Below the pieces are notes generated by a model. That model saw only the letters and a program-made list of their open reading frames with translations, made no database searches and had not been told where the DNA came from. DNA of 64,000 bases, from positions 758,001 through 822,000 of the forward strand of contig JACJID010000002.1 of the NCBI GenBank assembly GCA_014138725.1, given 5' to 3'. The position numbers and the translations under genes are program-made. Source of the DNA: Kutzneria viridogrisea (GTDB taxonomy: Bacteria > Actinomycetota > Actinomycetes > Mycobacteriales > Pseudonocardiaceae). This document shows, in pieces, positions 38,404-46,350 of this stretch (position 1 is the first letter of the stretch; each line of letters begins with the position of its first letter).

Positions 38404-39644
38404 TTCGGCACCTCCAGCAAGATCGTGGCACGCAGCACGAAGCCGCCGTCCTCGGTGGGCCCGGAGTGCACGACCCCGCCGTGCAGCTTGACCCGTTCGG
38501 TGATGCCGACCAGCCCGTGGCCCCCGGTCTGCTGCTCGGCCACCGGGCGCGGGCTGATCCCGTTGCGCACCGTCACGGTCAGCACCGTGCCCTCGCGCCG
38601 CACCTCCACCGAGACCGGCGCGCCCGGCGCGTGCTTGCCCGCGTTGGTGAGCCCCTCCTGCACCACCCGGTACGCCGTGAGCCCGACCGCGGCAGGCACC
38701 TCGCCGTCCACGGACACCTCCAGCGCGACGTCCACCCCCGCGCCGCGCGCGCTGTCCACCAGCTCGGTCAGCTCGGTCAGCCCCGGCTGCGGGGCCATGT
38801 CCGGGGCCTGGTCCGCGCCCCGCAGCACACCGAGCAGCCGCTGCATGTCGGTCATCGCGGAGCGGGCCGCCTCGCCGATGCCCGTGAACTCCTCCACGCA
38901 GGGCTCCGGCACGTCCGCCAGCCGGTAGCGAGCCGTCTCGCAGCGCACGACGATCATCGACATGTGGTGCGCCACGATGTCGTGCATCTCGCGGGCGATG
39001 CGGGCCCGCTCCTCCAGCCGCGCCCGGTCGGCGTCGGACTGCGCCGAGGCCCGCTGGTGCAGGGCCAGTTCCCGGCGAGTGCGGTTCAGCGAGCCCGCCA
39101 GCGTGCCCACGACGATCGGCAGGACGATGGCGAACAGCACGCCGGTGGGACTGTTGCGTCCGAGGAGCGTCATGCTGAACAGCAGCACCACCCCGGACAG
39201 CACGCCGGTGGCCCCGACGATCCAGGGTTTGTGCAGGTAGGCGACGAACGCCAGCACGTACATGTAGACCAGCCAGAGCAGCAGCTCGGCGTCCCCGCCG
39301 ACCACCGTGCCGACCAGCACCAGCAGGCTGCAGATCCGCCAGGCCATCAGCGGCTGCTGCCGGGCCACGAAGCCCGTGTAGATCGCCGCCGCCAGCAGGC
39401 AGAACATCGCGCCGAGCTGGGTGGCCGCCCGGAAGAACCCGTTGAGCCCGAAGGCCGCGATCCCCAGCATGCCCGCCATGGCCGCGGCCGCCCCGAGGAA
39501 CAGCAGTTGCCGTTGGCTGAGCTGCGGAACGGTCAGCTTCATCCGGTCCCGGTCGGCCTGGTCGCCCTCGACCCCGGTCCAGACCACCACCCGTACCGCG
39601 TCCAGGCCCTTGTCCAGCCAGTCCTGGACCTCCACCTTCTCCAT
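38400..39644 (-). CDS. Sensor histidine kinase (NarL-type, second system)
   Basis: 414 residues from ATG 39644. A TTG six bases upstream is less likely. An N-terminal amphipathic segment precedes about six membrane helices (residues 45-195, for example LLFLGAAAAMAGMLGIAAFG, LLWLVYMYVLAFVAYL). HisKA_3 motif ARIAREMHDIVAHHMSMIVV puts the acceptor His near 232. The HATPase part shows YRVVQEGLTNAGKHAPGAPV and GGHGLVGITERVKLHGGVVH. The kinase lacks a large external sensor. Paired with the response regulator by a 4-bp overlap. Confidence 0.95.
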   Translation of the reverse strand: MEKVEVQDWLDKGLDAVRVVVWTGVEGDQADRDRMKLTVPQLSQRQLLFLGAAAAMAGMLGIAAFGLNGFFRAATQLGAMFCLLAAAIYTGFVARQQPLMAWRICSLLVLVGTVVGGDAELLLWLVYMYVLAFVAYLHKPWIVGATGVLSGVVLLFSMTLLGRNSPTGVLFAIVLPIVVGTLAGSLNRTRRELALHQRASAQSDADRARLEERARIAREMHDIVAHHMSMIVVRCETARYRLADVPEPCVEEFTGIGEAARSAMTDMQRLLGVLRGADQAPDMAPQPGLTELTELVDSARGAGVDVALEVSVDGEVPAAVGLTAYRVVQEGLTNAGKHAPGAPVSVEVRREGTVLTVTVRNGISPRPVAEQQTGGHGLVGITERVKLHGGVVHSGPTEDGGFVLRATILLEVPK

Positions 39645-39684
39645 GGCCAAGACCGTATTGCCCGGGCAGGTGCCCGGTCGTCAC

Positions 39685-40314
39685 TCAGCGGAGCGATCCC
39701 TCGACCCGTACCGGGGTATCGGTCACGACCTCCCCCGGTAGCGGATTGCGCCGCAGCCAGCGCCGGGCCACCAGCACGAGCAGCACCAGCAGGCCCGCCG
39801 CCACCACCGCCAACACCCAGGACACCCGCTGGTACGCCTCGCCCGCCGCATACCCCAGTAGCACCATGACGGTCCCCCACACCGCCGCCGACGGCAGGTT
39901 CCAGGGCAGGAACCGCCGGTAGGGCAGCCCCGAGGCCGCCGCCAGCCGGGGCGTCAGGGTGCGCGCGCCGACCACCCACTGCCCCAGCAGGACGGCCGCC
40001 CCGCCGAACCGCGCCAGCAACTGCCTGGCCCTGGCCGCGCGCGGGTGCGCCAGCCAGCGGTTGCTCAACGCGTGCGGTCGCCACCGGCCGAACGCGTAGG
40101 CCGCCTGGCTGCCCGCCAAGGCCGCCAGCGCCCCCGTCACCACGGAGACCGGCAGCGGCACGAGCCCGGCCTGGGTGAGCACGCCCAGGGTGAGCAGCGC
40201 GCTGGCCCCCGGTAGCACCACGCCGATCACCAGCGCCGCCTCCACCACCACGAAACCGCCCGCGACCAGCAGCACCAGCGGGGCGGGCAAGCCGCCGAGC
40301 AGGTCAGCCGGCAT
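39685..40314 (-). CDS. DedA-family membrane protein (VTT domain)
   Basis: 209 residues with about five membrane segments: VLLVAGGFVVVEAALVIGVV, LPVSVVTGALAALAGSQAAY, the re-entrant region GGAAVLLGQWVVGARTLTPR, PWNLPSAAVWGTVMVLLGYA and VLAVVAAGLLVLLVLVA. The DedA signature around VVGARTLTPRLAAASGLPYRRF is present, including the conserved Arg and Pro. DedA/VTT proteins translocate undecaprenyl phosphate or phospholipids. It overlaps the upstream methyltransferase gene by 11 bp, forming a two-gene operon. Confidence 0.9.
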   Translation of the reverse strand: MPADLLGGLPAPLVLLVAGGFVVVEAALVIGVVLPGASALLTLGVLTQAGLVPLPVSVVTGALAALAGSQAAYAFGRWRPHALSNRWLAHPRAARARQLLARFGGAAVLLGQWVVGARTLTPRLAAASGLPYRRFLPWNLPSAAVWGTVMVLLGYAAGEAYQRVSWVLAVVAAGLLVLLVLVARRWLRRNPLPGEVVTDTPVRVEGSLR

Positions 40315-40927
40315 CGGTCCGCACGACTGGCCGCCGACAGATGTAGCTGATCGCGGGCGGCACGTTGGCCCACACCACCCTGGTCACGATGACCTCGTCG
40401 AAACTCTCCGCGAGCAGCGCGCGGAACCGCCTCGCCCGGCCCATCGGCAGGGCGTGCACGTAGGCGAAGGTCGCGAACGCCCCGCCCGGCGCCAGCACCG
40501 CACCGACCTGTTCCAGGATCGCCCGCTGCAACTCCTCCGGGAACAGCGCCCAGGGCAGGCCGCTGATCACCGCGTCCACCTGCTGCACGTCCCGCTCCGC
40601 CAGCAGCTTGGCCAGGTGCGCCGCGTCACCGTGCACGACCTCCAGGCCGGGGTGCGCCGTGCGCAGGTGCTCCACCAGTTCACCATCGATCTCCACGGCC
40701 AGGTGCCGTGCCGTGGCGGGCAGCCTGCGGCCCAGCGCCCTGGTCGCCGAGCCCGTGCCCGGCCCCAGCTCCACGACCACCGGCTCCCCTGTGGACGGTG
40801 CCACCGAGGCCAGCAACCCGGCCAGGGTCGGACCGCTTGGTGCGATCGCACCGATGGCAGCCGGTCTGCGGCGCAGCGCGCTGAGGAACACCCGCAGGTC
40901 GTGCAAGGGCTTGGTCATGCCGACCAT
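40304..40927 (-). CDS. Class I SAM-dependent methyltransferase, PmtA/KsgA-like (copy A)
   Basis: 207 residues from ATG 40927. ATG 40918 gives 204. SAM motif I is VVVELGPGTGSATRAL (residues 47-62). Motif II ends with LAVEIDGELV, and motif IV is DAVISGLPWALFP, the DxxxSGLPW form seen in phospholipid N-methyltransferase PmtA-like proteins. A VVWANVPPAISYICRRP ending is shared with the gene at 45027, its paralogue. Substrate probably an amine-bearing lipid or small molecule, by inference. Operonic with dedA, which fits a membrane-lipid role. 40928-41095 holds no identifiable element. Confidence 0.88.
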   Translation of the reverse strand: MVGMTKPLHDLRVFLSALRRRPAAIGAIAPSGPTLAGLLASVAPSTGEPVVVELGPGTGSATRALGRRLPATARHLAVEIDGELVEHLRTAHPGLEVVHGDAAHLAKLLAERDVQQVDAVISGLPWALFPEELQRAILEQVGAVLAPGGAFATFAYVHALPMGRARRFRALLAESFDEVIVTRVVWANVPPAISYICRRPVVRTDAG

Positions 40928-41095
40928 CGTGCCTGCGATCCCGCGCGGGCGCGTCGGCTTCTGGGACCGAGGTACTGACCAAAAGTGGGATTGCAGATCA
41001 TCCTGGAGGATGAGTCGACGCCCTGACCAGCCACTTCAGCGCGCCTGCGCGGTCGTGCCCGGCTTCCCGGTGGGTGTGACTCATGCACCTGAGAA

Positions 41096-41273
41096 CGGGA
41101 CTCGCGCAACTGTGGGCGGGACTCGCGCTCCCCAGGGCGGGACTCGCGCGCTGGAGAGCGGGACTCGCGGGTGGGGGCGGCTTGTCGCGGGCGAGCACCG
41201 GCGAGTCCCGCCCAGCCGTCGGCGAGTCCCGCTCTGGCGCGGGCCAGTCCCGCTCACCCGTGGGCGAGTCCCG
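41096..41273. repeat. Symmetrical 21-bp repeat array: four direct plus four inverted GAGTCCCG units
   Basis: CGGGACTCGCG cores start at 41096, 41117, 41138 and 41158/9. The complementary GCGAGTCCCG cores start at 41201, 41222, 41243 (decayed, GCCAGTCCCG) and 41264. Period is 21 bp on both sides around a centre near 41184, so the array is one large inverted repeat. The family is the same as the 27353-27990 array. The final unit abuts the TAG stop of the APH-type gene. Confidence 0.9.
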
Positions 41274-41274
41274 G

Positions 41275-42183
41275 CTAGAGGATGCTCCAGCGGTGGGGTT
41301 CGGCGCGGCCCCAGCGCTGCACCCGGTTGACCACCTCGGCGGCGCCAGGGCTGCCCGGGGTGCACTTGCGCGCGTTGGTCGTGATCATCCGCAGTTCGCG
41401 CAGGTCGCGGATCGTGTCGAAGTGGGTCCACTCGCGGATGTCCAGGCCATAGGCGCGGGCGAAGTCGGTGTACTCCTGCTCGGGGTAGCCGAACCGGCGG
41501 CAGTGGATCTCCACCGTGGCCAGGTCCCACTCCAGCTGGCCGTACCGGGCGCTGTCCCAGTCGCACAGCACCGGGCCGGTGGCGGTGTGCAGGGCGTTGC
41601 GGTGCTGGGGGTCCCCGTGCACCAGGCCCGGCGGGAACAGGTAGCGCACCGCCTGGAGGCGGGCGGCCAGCCGGTCGCAGCGGTCGAGCAGGTGCTCGCG
41701 CTGGTCCTCGGTGAGGATGCGGCTGGCGTGCAGGGAGCAGCGGATCGCGCCCACCATGTTCAGCGGTGGCAACGGGTTCGGCGGCGCGGGCGAGCGGTGC
41801 AGTTGGCGCAGCGGGACGGCGAAGTCGGCGGCGGCCATCGGCGCGGTCTGCGGCAGGTAGTCCCAGAAGGTGACCGCGCTGTCCGCGACGAACAGCGGCT
41901 GCGGCACGCCCCTGGACAGTCCGACAGTGGGAAAACCCTGCCCGGACAGCCACTTCACCAGGCTGACCGTCCTGCTGACGGTGGTCAGCTCCCCGCCCGG
42001 CCTGGCGATCTTGGCGACGATCCCCGCGCCGCGCAGCAGGTACACGGCGTTGGTCTGGTGGCGCAGCAGCATCGCGTCGCTGTCGTCGATGCCCGCGTGC
42101 AGGCAGGCCAGCGCCAGGGTCCGCCGCGTGGTCGGTTCGGTGAAGTCCACCTCGGCCAGCGGCGGCATGTGCGTCGCACTCAT
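41275..42183 (-). CDS. Aminoglycoside-phosphotransferase-like kinase (APH family)
   Basis: 302 residues. The APH fold is shown by YLLRGAGIVAKIARPG (ATP-binding Lys, about 48-63), the catalytic loop GLVHGDPQHRNALHT (Asp and Asn, about 187-201) and VLCDWDSARYGQLEWDLA (metal Asp, about 206-223). Genes of this type are frequent beside XRE/TPR regulators in actinomycetes and usually do not confer drug resistance. The substrate is unknown. It lies 25 bp downstream of the XRE/TPR regulator on the same strand and likely forms an operon with it. Confidence 0.88.
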   Translation of the reverse strand: MSATHMPPLAEVDFTEPTTRRTLALACLHAGIDDSDAMLLRHQTNAVYLLRGAGIVAKIARPGGELTTVSRTVSLVKWLSGQGFPTVGLSRGVPQPLFVADSAVTFWDYLPQTAPMAAADFAVPLRQLHRSPAPPNPLPPLNMVGAIRCSLHASRILTEDQREHLLDRCDRLAARLQAVRYLFPPGLVHGDPQHRNALHTATGPVLCDWDSARYGQLEWDLATVEIHCRRFGYPEQEYTDFARAYGLDIREWTHFDTIRDLRELRMITTNARKCTPGSPGAAEVVNRVQRWGRAEPHRWSIL

Positions 42184-42208
42184 CGCCGCACCTCGCTCGC
42201 GAGCTCGC

Positions 42209-43741
42209 TCATCGTGCGGCCACCGACGTGGCCAGCAGGCCGCGCAGTTCGTCCACCGAGCGGTGCCGTTCGTAGCGGTGCGGCACAGCCTCGATCACGT
42301 CGCGCACCCGCGTGTAGACGATGCTGGTCCGGTGCTGCTCGGGCAGCGTGGCCAACGTGTGCGTGGTGAGCTGGGCCGCGTCGGCGACCTCGCCGTCACT
42401 GGCCAGGCACACGGCGCGGTCCAGCTGCACCAGTGCGGGGTCGAGCACCCCGCCGGTCCCCCGGTAGAGCTTGAGCGCCTGGTGCTGCACCTGGTCGGCA
42501 CGGCGGGTCTGGCGCAGGTAGGTCAACGTGCCCGAGAGGTAGAACAGCAGCCGCTTCTCGGAGAACACGAACGCCTCGTCGGTGTCGGCGGACCCGGTGC
42601 GCTCGAACAACTCCTGTGCCCGGCGCAGGGCCTGCTCGGCCCGGTCGTGCTGCCCCATGCGCGCCAGGGCCCTCGCCTCGGCCGCGGCGGCCAGCGTGGT
42701 CGCCGAGCAGGGGCTGGCCGCCGAGATGGTCTGCGCCTCGCGGGCCAGCCGGATGGTGTCGGTGAGGCTGCCGAAGTAGTAGGGCAGCATCGCCGCCTGC
42801 GCGCGGACCTGTGCCCGCAGCCGGGGGTTGCCCGCGTCGTCGGCGGCCAGCCTGGCGGTGCCGTACCAGGCGTGCGCGTCGGCCACCTGCCCGCACTTCA
42901 TCAGCGCGTCGGCGGCCAGCGTGGCGAGCATGGAGGTGACCTGGCTCAGTCGCACCTGGATGCTCGCGGGCTGGCGCACCGAGGACAGGTGCCGCACCTC
43001 AAGGAAGTCGGCGATGATCATGCCGAGCATGGGCAGCGGCGGGGTGTGCGTGTAGGCGCGCAGGTGGTTGGCCACGCCCTCCTCGATCAGGTCGATCTTG
43101 GTGACCGAGACCGTGCCCAAGCAGAGCGTGTCGTCCATGGCGCGGCGGGCCTGCTCCACGGCGTCGAGCAGCGGCGGGGCCAGGGTGGTGCCGGTGCTGC
43201 TGAGCAGGCGCTGCAACAGGGCGCGACGTCTGCCCGCGTCCTGCTCGGGCTCCGAGTCCTCGATCACCGGTGGCGGCGGCGTGACCGAGCGCGGCAGCGG
43301 GATCGAGGACAGGCCGTGAACCGGTACGGCCCGCGGGGGACGCGGCGGGGCGTCCAGCCCCAGCACCAGTCGGTCCACCGCGGGCAACTTGCCCACGTCC
43401 GCGGCCGCGACCAGTCGGCAGGGCTGGGTGCCGTACGCCTCGGCGAGCACCGCGAGGTTGTGCACGGTGGGCCGCTTGCCGCTGATCGCGGGCCACTGCT
43501 CCAGCTTGGACAGCACGCTGGCGTCCATGCGGGCCGCGGAATCGCCGGTGATCTCGTTGTAGCGGCGGGCCACCTCGGTCTGGGTCAGTCCGAGCGCGTA
43601 GCGGTAGGCGGCCAGCGGGGAGAACCGCCAGCGGGCGCGGAACTCGTCCGCGACCTCTTCCATTGTGCGACGCTGGGAAATCATCAACTCGCGAAGTGCA
43701 TCCCGATCCGACTTGTCGCCAGGCCGCTTGGACTGCGCCAC
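42209..43741 (-). CDS. XRE-family regulator with C-terminal TPR-like domain
   Basis: 510 residues from GTG 43741, preceded by AAGGGGAG. An N-terminal HTH region spans about 20-80 (MEEVADEFRARWRFSPLAAY, LGLTQTEVARRYNE). It is followed by a Pro-rich linker and then helical repeats from about 180 to 500 (ATLAADALMKCGQVADAHAW, AAAAEARALARMGQHDRAEQ). This layout is typical of actinobacterial regulators that pair with small divergent genes. Ligand unknown; such proteins often sense peptides. The upstream divergent region holds several palindromes. Confidence 0.9.
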   Translation of the reverse strand: MAQSKRPGDKSDRDALRELMISQRRTMEEVADEFRARWRFSPLAAYRYALGLTQTEVARRYNEITGDSAARMDASVLSKLEQWPAISGKRPTVHNLAVLAEAYGTQPCRLVAAADVGKLPAVDRLVLGLDAPPRPPRAVPVHGLSSIPLPRSVTPPPPVIEDSEPEQDAGRRRALLQRLLSSTGTTLAPPLLDAVEQARRAMDDTLCLGTVSVTKIDLIEEGVANHLRAYTHTPPLPMLGMIIADFLEVRHLSSVRQPASIQVRLSQVTSMLATLAADALMKCGQVADAHAWYGTARLAADDAGNPRLRAQVRAQAAMLPYYFGSLTDTIRLAREAQTISAASPCSATTLAAAAEARALARMGQHDRAEQALRRAQELFERTGSADTDEAFVFSEKRLLFYLSGTLTYLRQTRRADQVQHQALKLYRGTGGVLDPALVQLDRAVCLASDGEVADAAQLTTHTLATLPEQHRTSIVYTRVRDVIEAVPHRYERHRSVDELRGLLATSVAAR

Positions 43742-43859
43742 AAGGCTCCCCTTCCCGACATCACCACAACCAGGATCACCCAGCGGGTTATGCAGTACAA
43801 GATCCGAACCAGCGTTCACAGGAATTCGCCAGGTACGCATTCACCGACGTCTCGGCGAC

Positions 43860-43983
43860 GTGTTCAACACAGAGTGATATGCACGACACAGCGCGTTCAA
43901 CATGAAGGATCCGCAGGTAGAGAGCGTCTCCGGGTCGGTTCGTGCATGGCGGCCACCGTTCTTGTGCACAGCGTGCACAAGAA
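43860..43983. promoter_or_regulatory. Palindromes in the XRE/TPR divergent intergenic region
   Basis: GTGTTCAACAC (43860-43870) is an 11-bp palindrome. TTCTTGTGCA (43959-43968) and TGCACAAGAA (43974-43983) are perfect 10-bp inverted arms around CAGCG. The 387-bp stretch between the regulator start (43741) and the first small gene (44129) is more AT-rich than its surroundings, as expected for regulatory DNA. Binding by the XRE/TPR protein is inferred. Confidence 0.6.
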
Positions 43984-44077
43984 TCCTCAACCCATTGACG
44001 TTGCCGCAGCTCGACGGCTCATTGATTAGCCCAGCGGAAATCTCCTCCGCCGCTCGTGACCAATGCCGGGGTGAGGA

Positions 44078-44099
44078 GGTTGGCTGTTTACCGCCAACC
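44078..44099 (+). other. Hairpin just upstream of the small-gene pair
   Basis: GGTTGGC (44078-44084) and GCCAACC (44093-44099) pair perfectly around an 8-base loop, 30 bp before the ATG at 44129 and ahead of its GAGGAG site. It could be an mRNA leader structure or part of an operator. Confidence 0.45.
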
Positions 44100-44128
44100 C
44101 CACCACCTGGCAACCCGAGGAGAACACG

Positions 44129-44266
44129 ATGACCCGCGACTTCCACTGCGGCTACCGGCCCGCGTTGCAGACCCCGCCCAGCGGCCCGGTCAAGCCGGGG
44201 CCGATGGGACCTGGACCGCTCAGTCCCGGGCCGCTGCGGCCCAGGCGGCCCGCCGACCCGCGATGA
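44129..44266 (+). CDS. 45-residue Pro-rich small protein
   Basis: ATG 44129 follows a good GAGGAG site. The protein reads MTRDFHCGYRPALQTPPSGP and then a Pro/Gly-rich tail (PGPMGPGPLSPGPLRPRRPA). Its TGA (44264-44266) overlaps the next ATG (44263) in the ATGA manner, which supports translation. No family recognised. It stands at the head of a small cluster divergent from the XRE/TPR regulator and may be a peptide partner of it, by inference. Confidence 0.6.
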   Translation: MTRDFHCGYRPALQTPPSGPVKPGPMGPGPLSPGPLRPRRPADPR

Positions 44267-44421
44267 GACGGCAAGCGCGCCAGGCGGGCACCGCCACCGC
44301 CTCGGCCCACCGGTGGCCGTACCCGTGGCACCGGACCGTGTCCGACCCGTTCCTGCTGGCCGACGCGATCGCCGGGCGACGGCGCGCGCTGGCCCACCTG
44401 CGCGGTGAGGACGTGCGGTGA
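44263..44421 (+). CDS. 52-residue basic small protein
   Basis: ATG 44263 overlaps the previous stop. The sequence is Arg-rich at the N-terminus (MRRQARQAGTATASAHRWPY) and then PWHRTVSDPFLLADAIAGRR, ending RALAHLRGEDVR. The W-P-Y-P-W-H segment and the helical DAIAGRRRALAHL tail are distinctive, but I cannot assign a family. Tight coupling suggests a functional pair. Confidence 0.6.
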   Translation: MRRQARQAGTATASAHRWPYPWHRTVSDPFLLADAIAGRRRALAHLRGEDVR

Positions 44422-44469
44422 TCCAGTCCAACCCCTTGTGCGTTCGACCTCAGGAGTCGGTGAGCGATC

Positions 44470-44958
44470 ATGACGTTGACGGATGAGACCAAGCAGGGCG
44501 CTGTGTCACGCCAGCGGCTGACCGAGATCGCGGAGACCTACCAGCGGCTCTACGGCTGGCCGGCCAGGTACGAGGCGCACACCGGCACGGTGGTGCTGCG
44601 ACTGGGCGAGGTCGTGGACGCGATTGCCATGCGGGCCGGTTTCGCCGCCGAGGTGCAGGCGATGCTGGGCATCGGCATGCTGGCCGGCCCGGTGCTGGCG
44701 GTCGCCCACCACCGGCCGAGGTGGGTGCTGCTCACCCAGCTCGCGACCAGGACCTCCACCCGGCAGCTGGTTCAGGCCGAGTTGGGGCACCCCGGCGTGG
44801 ACATGCAGTTCCTGACCGGGACGTTGACGCTGCCCGCACCGATCGCGAGCACCGAGGACACCCGCTGGGTGATCCACCCGACCGTGGGCGGCGACCTGCC
44901 GCCCTGGTCGGCGGTGGTGGCGGTGGCCCGATCGCTGCGCGCGGGGCGCAACTGGTGA
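44470..44958 (+). CDS. Hypothetical protein associated with XRE/TPR loci
   Basis: 162 residues from ATG 44470. The N-terminus contains LTEIAETYQRLYGWPARYEA, then TVVLRLGEVVDAIAMRAGFA and VLLTQLATRTSTRQLVQAEL. The pattern of a YGWP entry, a G-x-VVLR-L strand and an isolated aVEVDAI segment is common to small proteins found next to regulators in actinomycetes and recalls the N-terminal fold of bifunctional primase-polymerase proteins, without a catalytic DxD that I can see. Function not assigned. It is the third gene of the divergent cluster, 48 bp after the 52-residue gene. Confidence 0.7.
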   Translation: MTLTDETKQGAVSRQRLTEIAETYQRLYGWPARYEAHTGTVVLRLGEVVDAIAMRAGFAAEVQAMLGIGMLAGPVLAVAHHRPRWVLLTQLATRTSTRQLVQAELGHPGVDMQFLTGTLTLPAPIASTEDTRWVIHPTVGGDLPPWSAVVAVARSLRAGRNW

Positions 44959-45026
44959 GCTGATCCGCGGGGGCGGGGGGTGGGGCCGTGGGAGCGTGCA
45001 GGGACGCTCCCACGGCCCTGCGGTCT

Positions 45027-45635
45027 TCAGGACCGGTGCGGCCTGCGGCAGACGTAGGTCAGCGCGGGCGGGAAGTTGCGCCACACCACACGGGTGGGCA
45101 GCACCTCGTCGAAGGTGGCCTCCAGCAGTTCGCGGAACGACCGCGCGCCGCCCAGCGGCAGGGCGTGCAGGTACGCGAAGGTGGTGAACGCCCCGTTCGG
45201 GGCGAGGACCTTGGCCACGTGGTCGAGGATGCGCTGCTGCTGGGGCGGCCCGATCAGCGACCAGGGCAGTCCGCCGACCACCGCGTCCACGCTGTCCAGC
45301 CCGCGCTCGCCCAGCACGGTGTCCAGGTGGATGGCATTGGCGTGCGCCACGTCGATGCGCGGGAACGCCTCCTGCAGGTGCGCGGCCAACTCGCCGTCCA
45401 GCTCCACGGCCACGTGCCTGCCCGACTCCGGCATCCTGCGCGCGATCGCGGTGCTCACCGCGCCGGTGCCCGCGCCGAGCTCCACCACCACGGGGGACTC
45501 GGTGCTGGGCACGACCGCGGCCAGGCGGCGCGCGAGGGCGGGCGAACTCGGGATGAGCGCGCCGATGACCTTCGGCCTTCGCACCACCGCGGACAGGAAC
45601 ACGGGAAGGGCACCACGCGAACTGGACACGCGCAC
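45027..45635 (-). CDS. Class I SAM-dependent methyltransferase, PmtA/KsgA-like (copy B)
   Basis: 202 residues from GTG 45635. GTG 45629 is possible. SAM motif I VVVELGAGTGAVSTAI, then HVAVELDGELAAHL, motif IV DAVVGGLPWSLIG, and the C-terminal VVWRNFPPALTYVCRRPH align throughout with copy A at 40304-40927, from the N-terminal RPKVIGALIPSSPALARRL (copy A: RPAAIGAIAPSGPTLAGLL) to the end. Copy B stands alone rather than with dedA. The two differ in about half their residues, so they are older paralogues, possibly acting on different lipids. Confidence 0.88.
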   Translation of the reverse strand: MRVSSSRGALPVFLSAVVRRPKVIGALIPSSPALARRLAAVVPSTESPVVVELGAGTGAVSTAIARRMPESGRHVAVELDGELAAHLQEAFPRIDVAHANAIHLDTVLGERGLDSVDAVVGGLPWSLIGPPQQQRILDHVAKVLAPNGAFTTFAYLHALPLGGARSFRELLEATFDEVLPTRVVWRNFPPALTYVCRRPHRS

Positions 45636-45696
45636 AGCTTGCCCTGTCCGCCGTGAAATTCACACTTCGGTGCCCAGGTGACGGCAACGGTGCAGG

Positions 45697-46280
45697 TCAG
45701 AGCAATCCGGCCAGCCGGTGGGCGACCAGCGAGCCCGCGACGGCCACGGTGAGGCTCAGCCTGGTGCCCACCATGGGGATCTCCACCACCTGGTGCACCA
45801 AGCGCAGCGCCTCGGGTGGCACGCCGTGTTGCTCGTGACCGAGCAGCACCACCGTGCGTCCCCGTGCCGCAGACAGGTCAGCCAGCGGCGCCCTCCGCCA
45901 GTCCACCGCCACCAGCGTGGTCCCGGCCGCGCGCTGATCGGCAAGCCAGCGCCCCGGGGCGTTGACCCAGTGCACGCAGCTGCGGTGCCGCAGGGTGTGC
46001 CCCTGGCCAGGGCCTCGGGCACCCACGGGTACCTCGGCACGGCCAGGCAGGCGCCGACCGCGTCGCAGGTGCGCAGCAGGGTGCCCAGGTTGGCGCCGTG
46101 CAGTGGCCAGAGCGGGGCGAGCAGCAGGTGGTCCCAGCAGGAGTGCGGCCCGCGGCGGCGACTGCGGCGCAGGTCGCGACGACCGGTGGGTTCGGACGGA
46201 TGGGTTGCCTGTGCGGCATGATCCACGGTGTGGGGCGCTTCGCGGCGCGCCCGAGCCATCGACGACTGGCTGACGGCCAC
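45697..46280 (-). pseudogene. SpoU/TrmH-family RNA 2'-O-methyltransferase broken by a frameshift
   Basis: From GTG 46280 the frame reads AVSQSSMARARREAPH, then LLAPLWPLHGANLGTLLRTC (SpoU motif 1: N-x-G-x-x-x-R-T) and VPRYPWVPEALARG. Near 46000 the homologous continuation moves by one frame to HTLRHRSCVHWVNAPGRWLA, VVLLGHEQHGVPPEALRLVH (motif 2) and IPMVGTRLSLTVAVAGSLVA (motif 3), ending at 45697. All three SAM-knot motifs survive on either side of the break, and the shift falls in an AGGGGCAC run. That is what a one-base loss in a G tract, or an assembly error, would look like. If real, this is a very recent pseudogene. Confidence 0.8.
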
Positions 46281-46350
46281 GCGTCCCGCCCGACCACCGC
46301 CAGGCTACCCCGCACCACCCAATACGCGACTGTCTACTGTGGACTAATTG

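Noticed and set aside
41275-42183. Aminoglycoside resistance gene
   Set aside because: The APH-fold kinase motifs are clear, but its place beside an XRE/TPR regulator and its divergence in the ATP loop do not support a resistance role.
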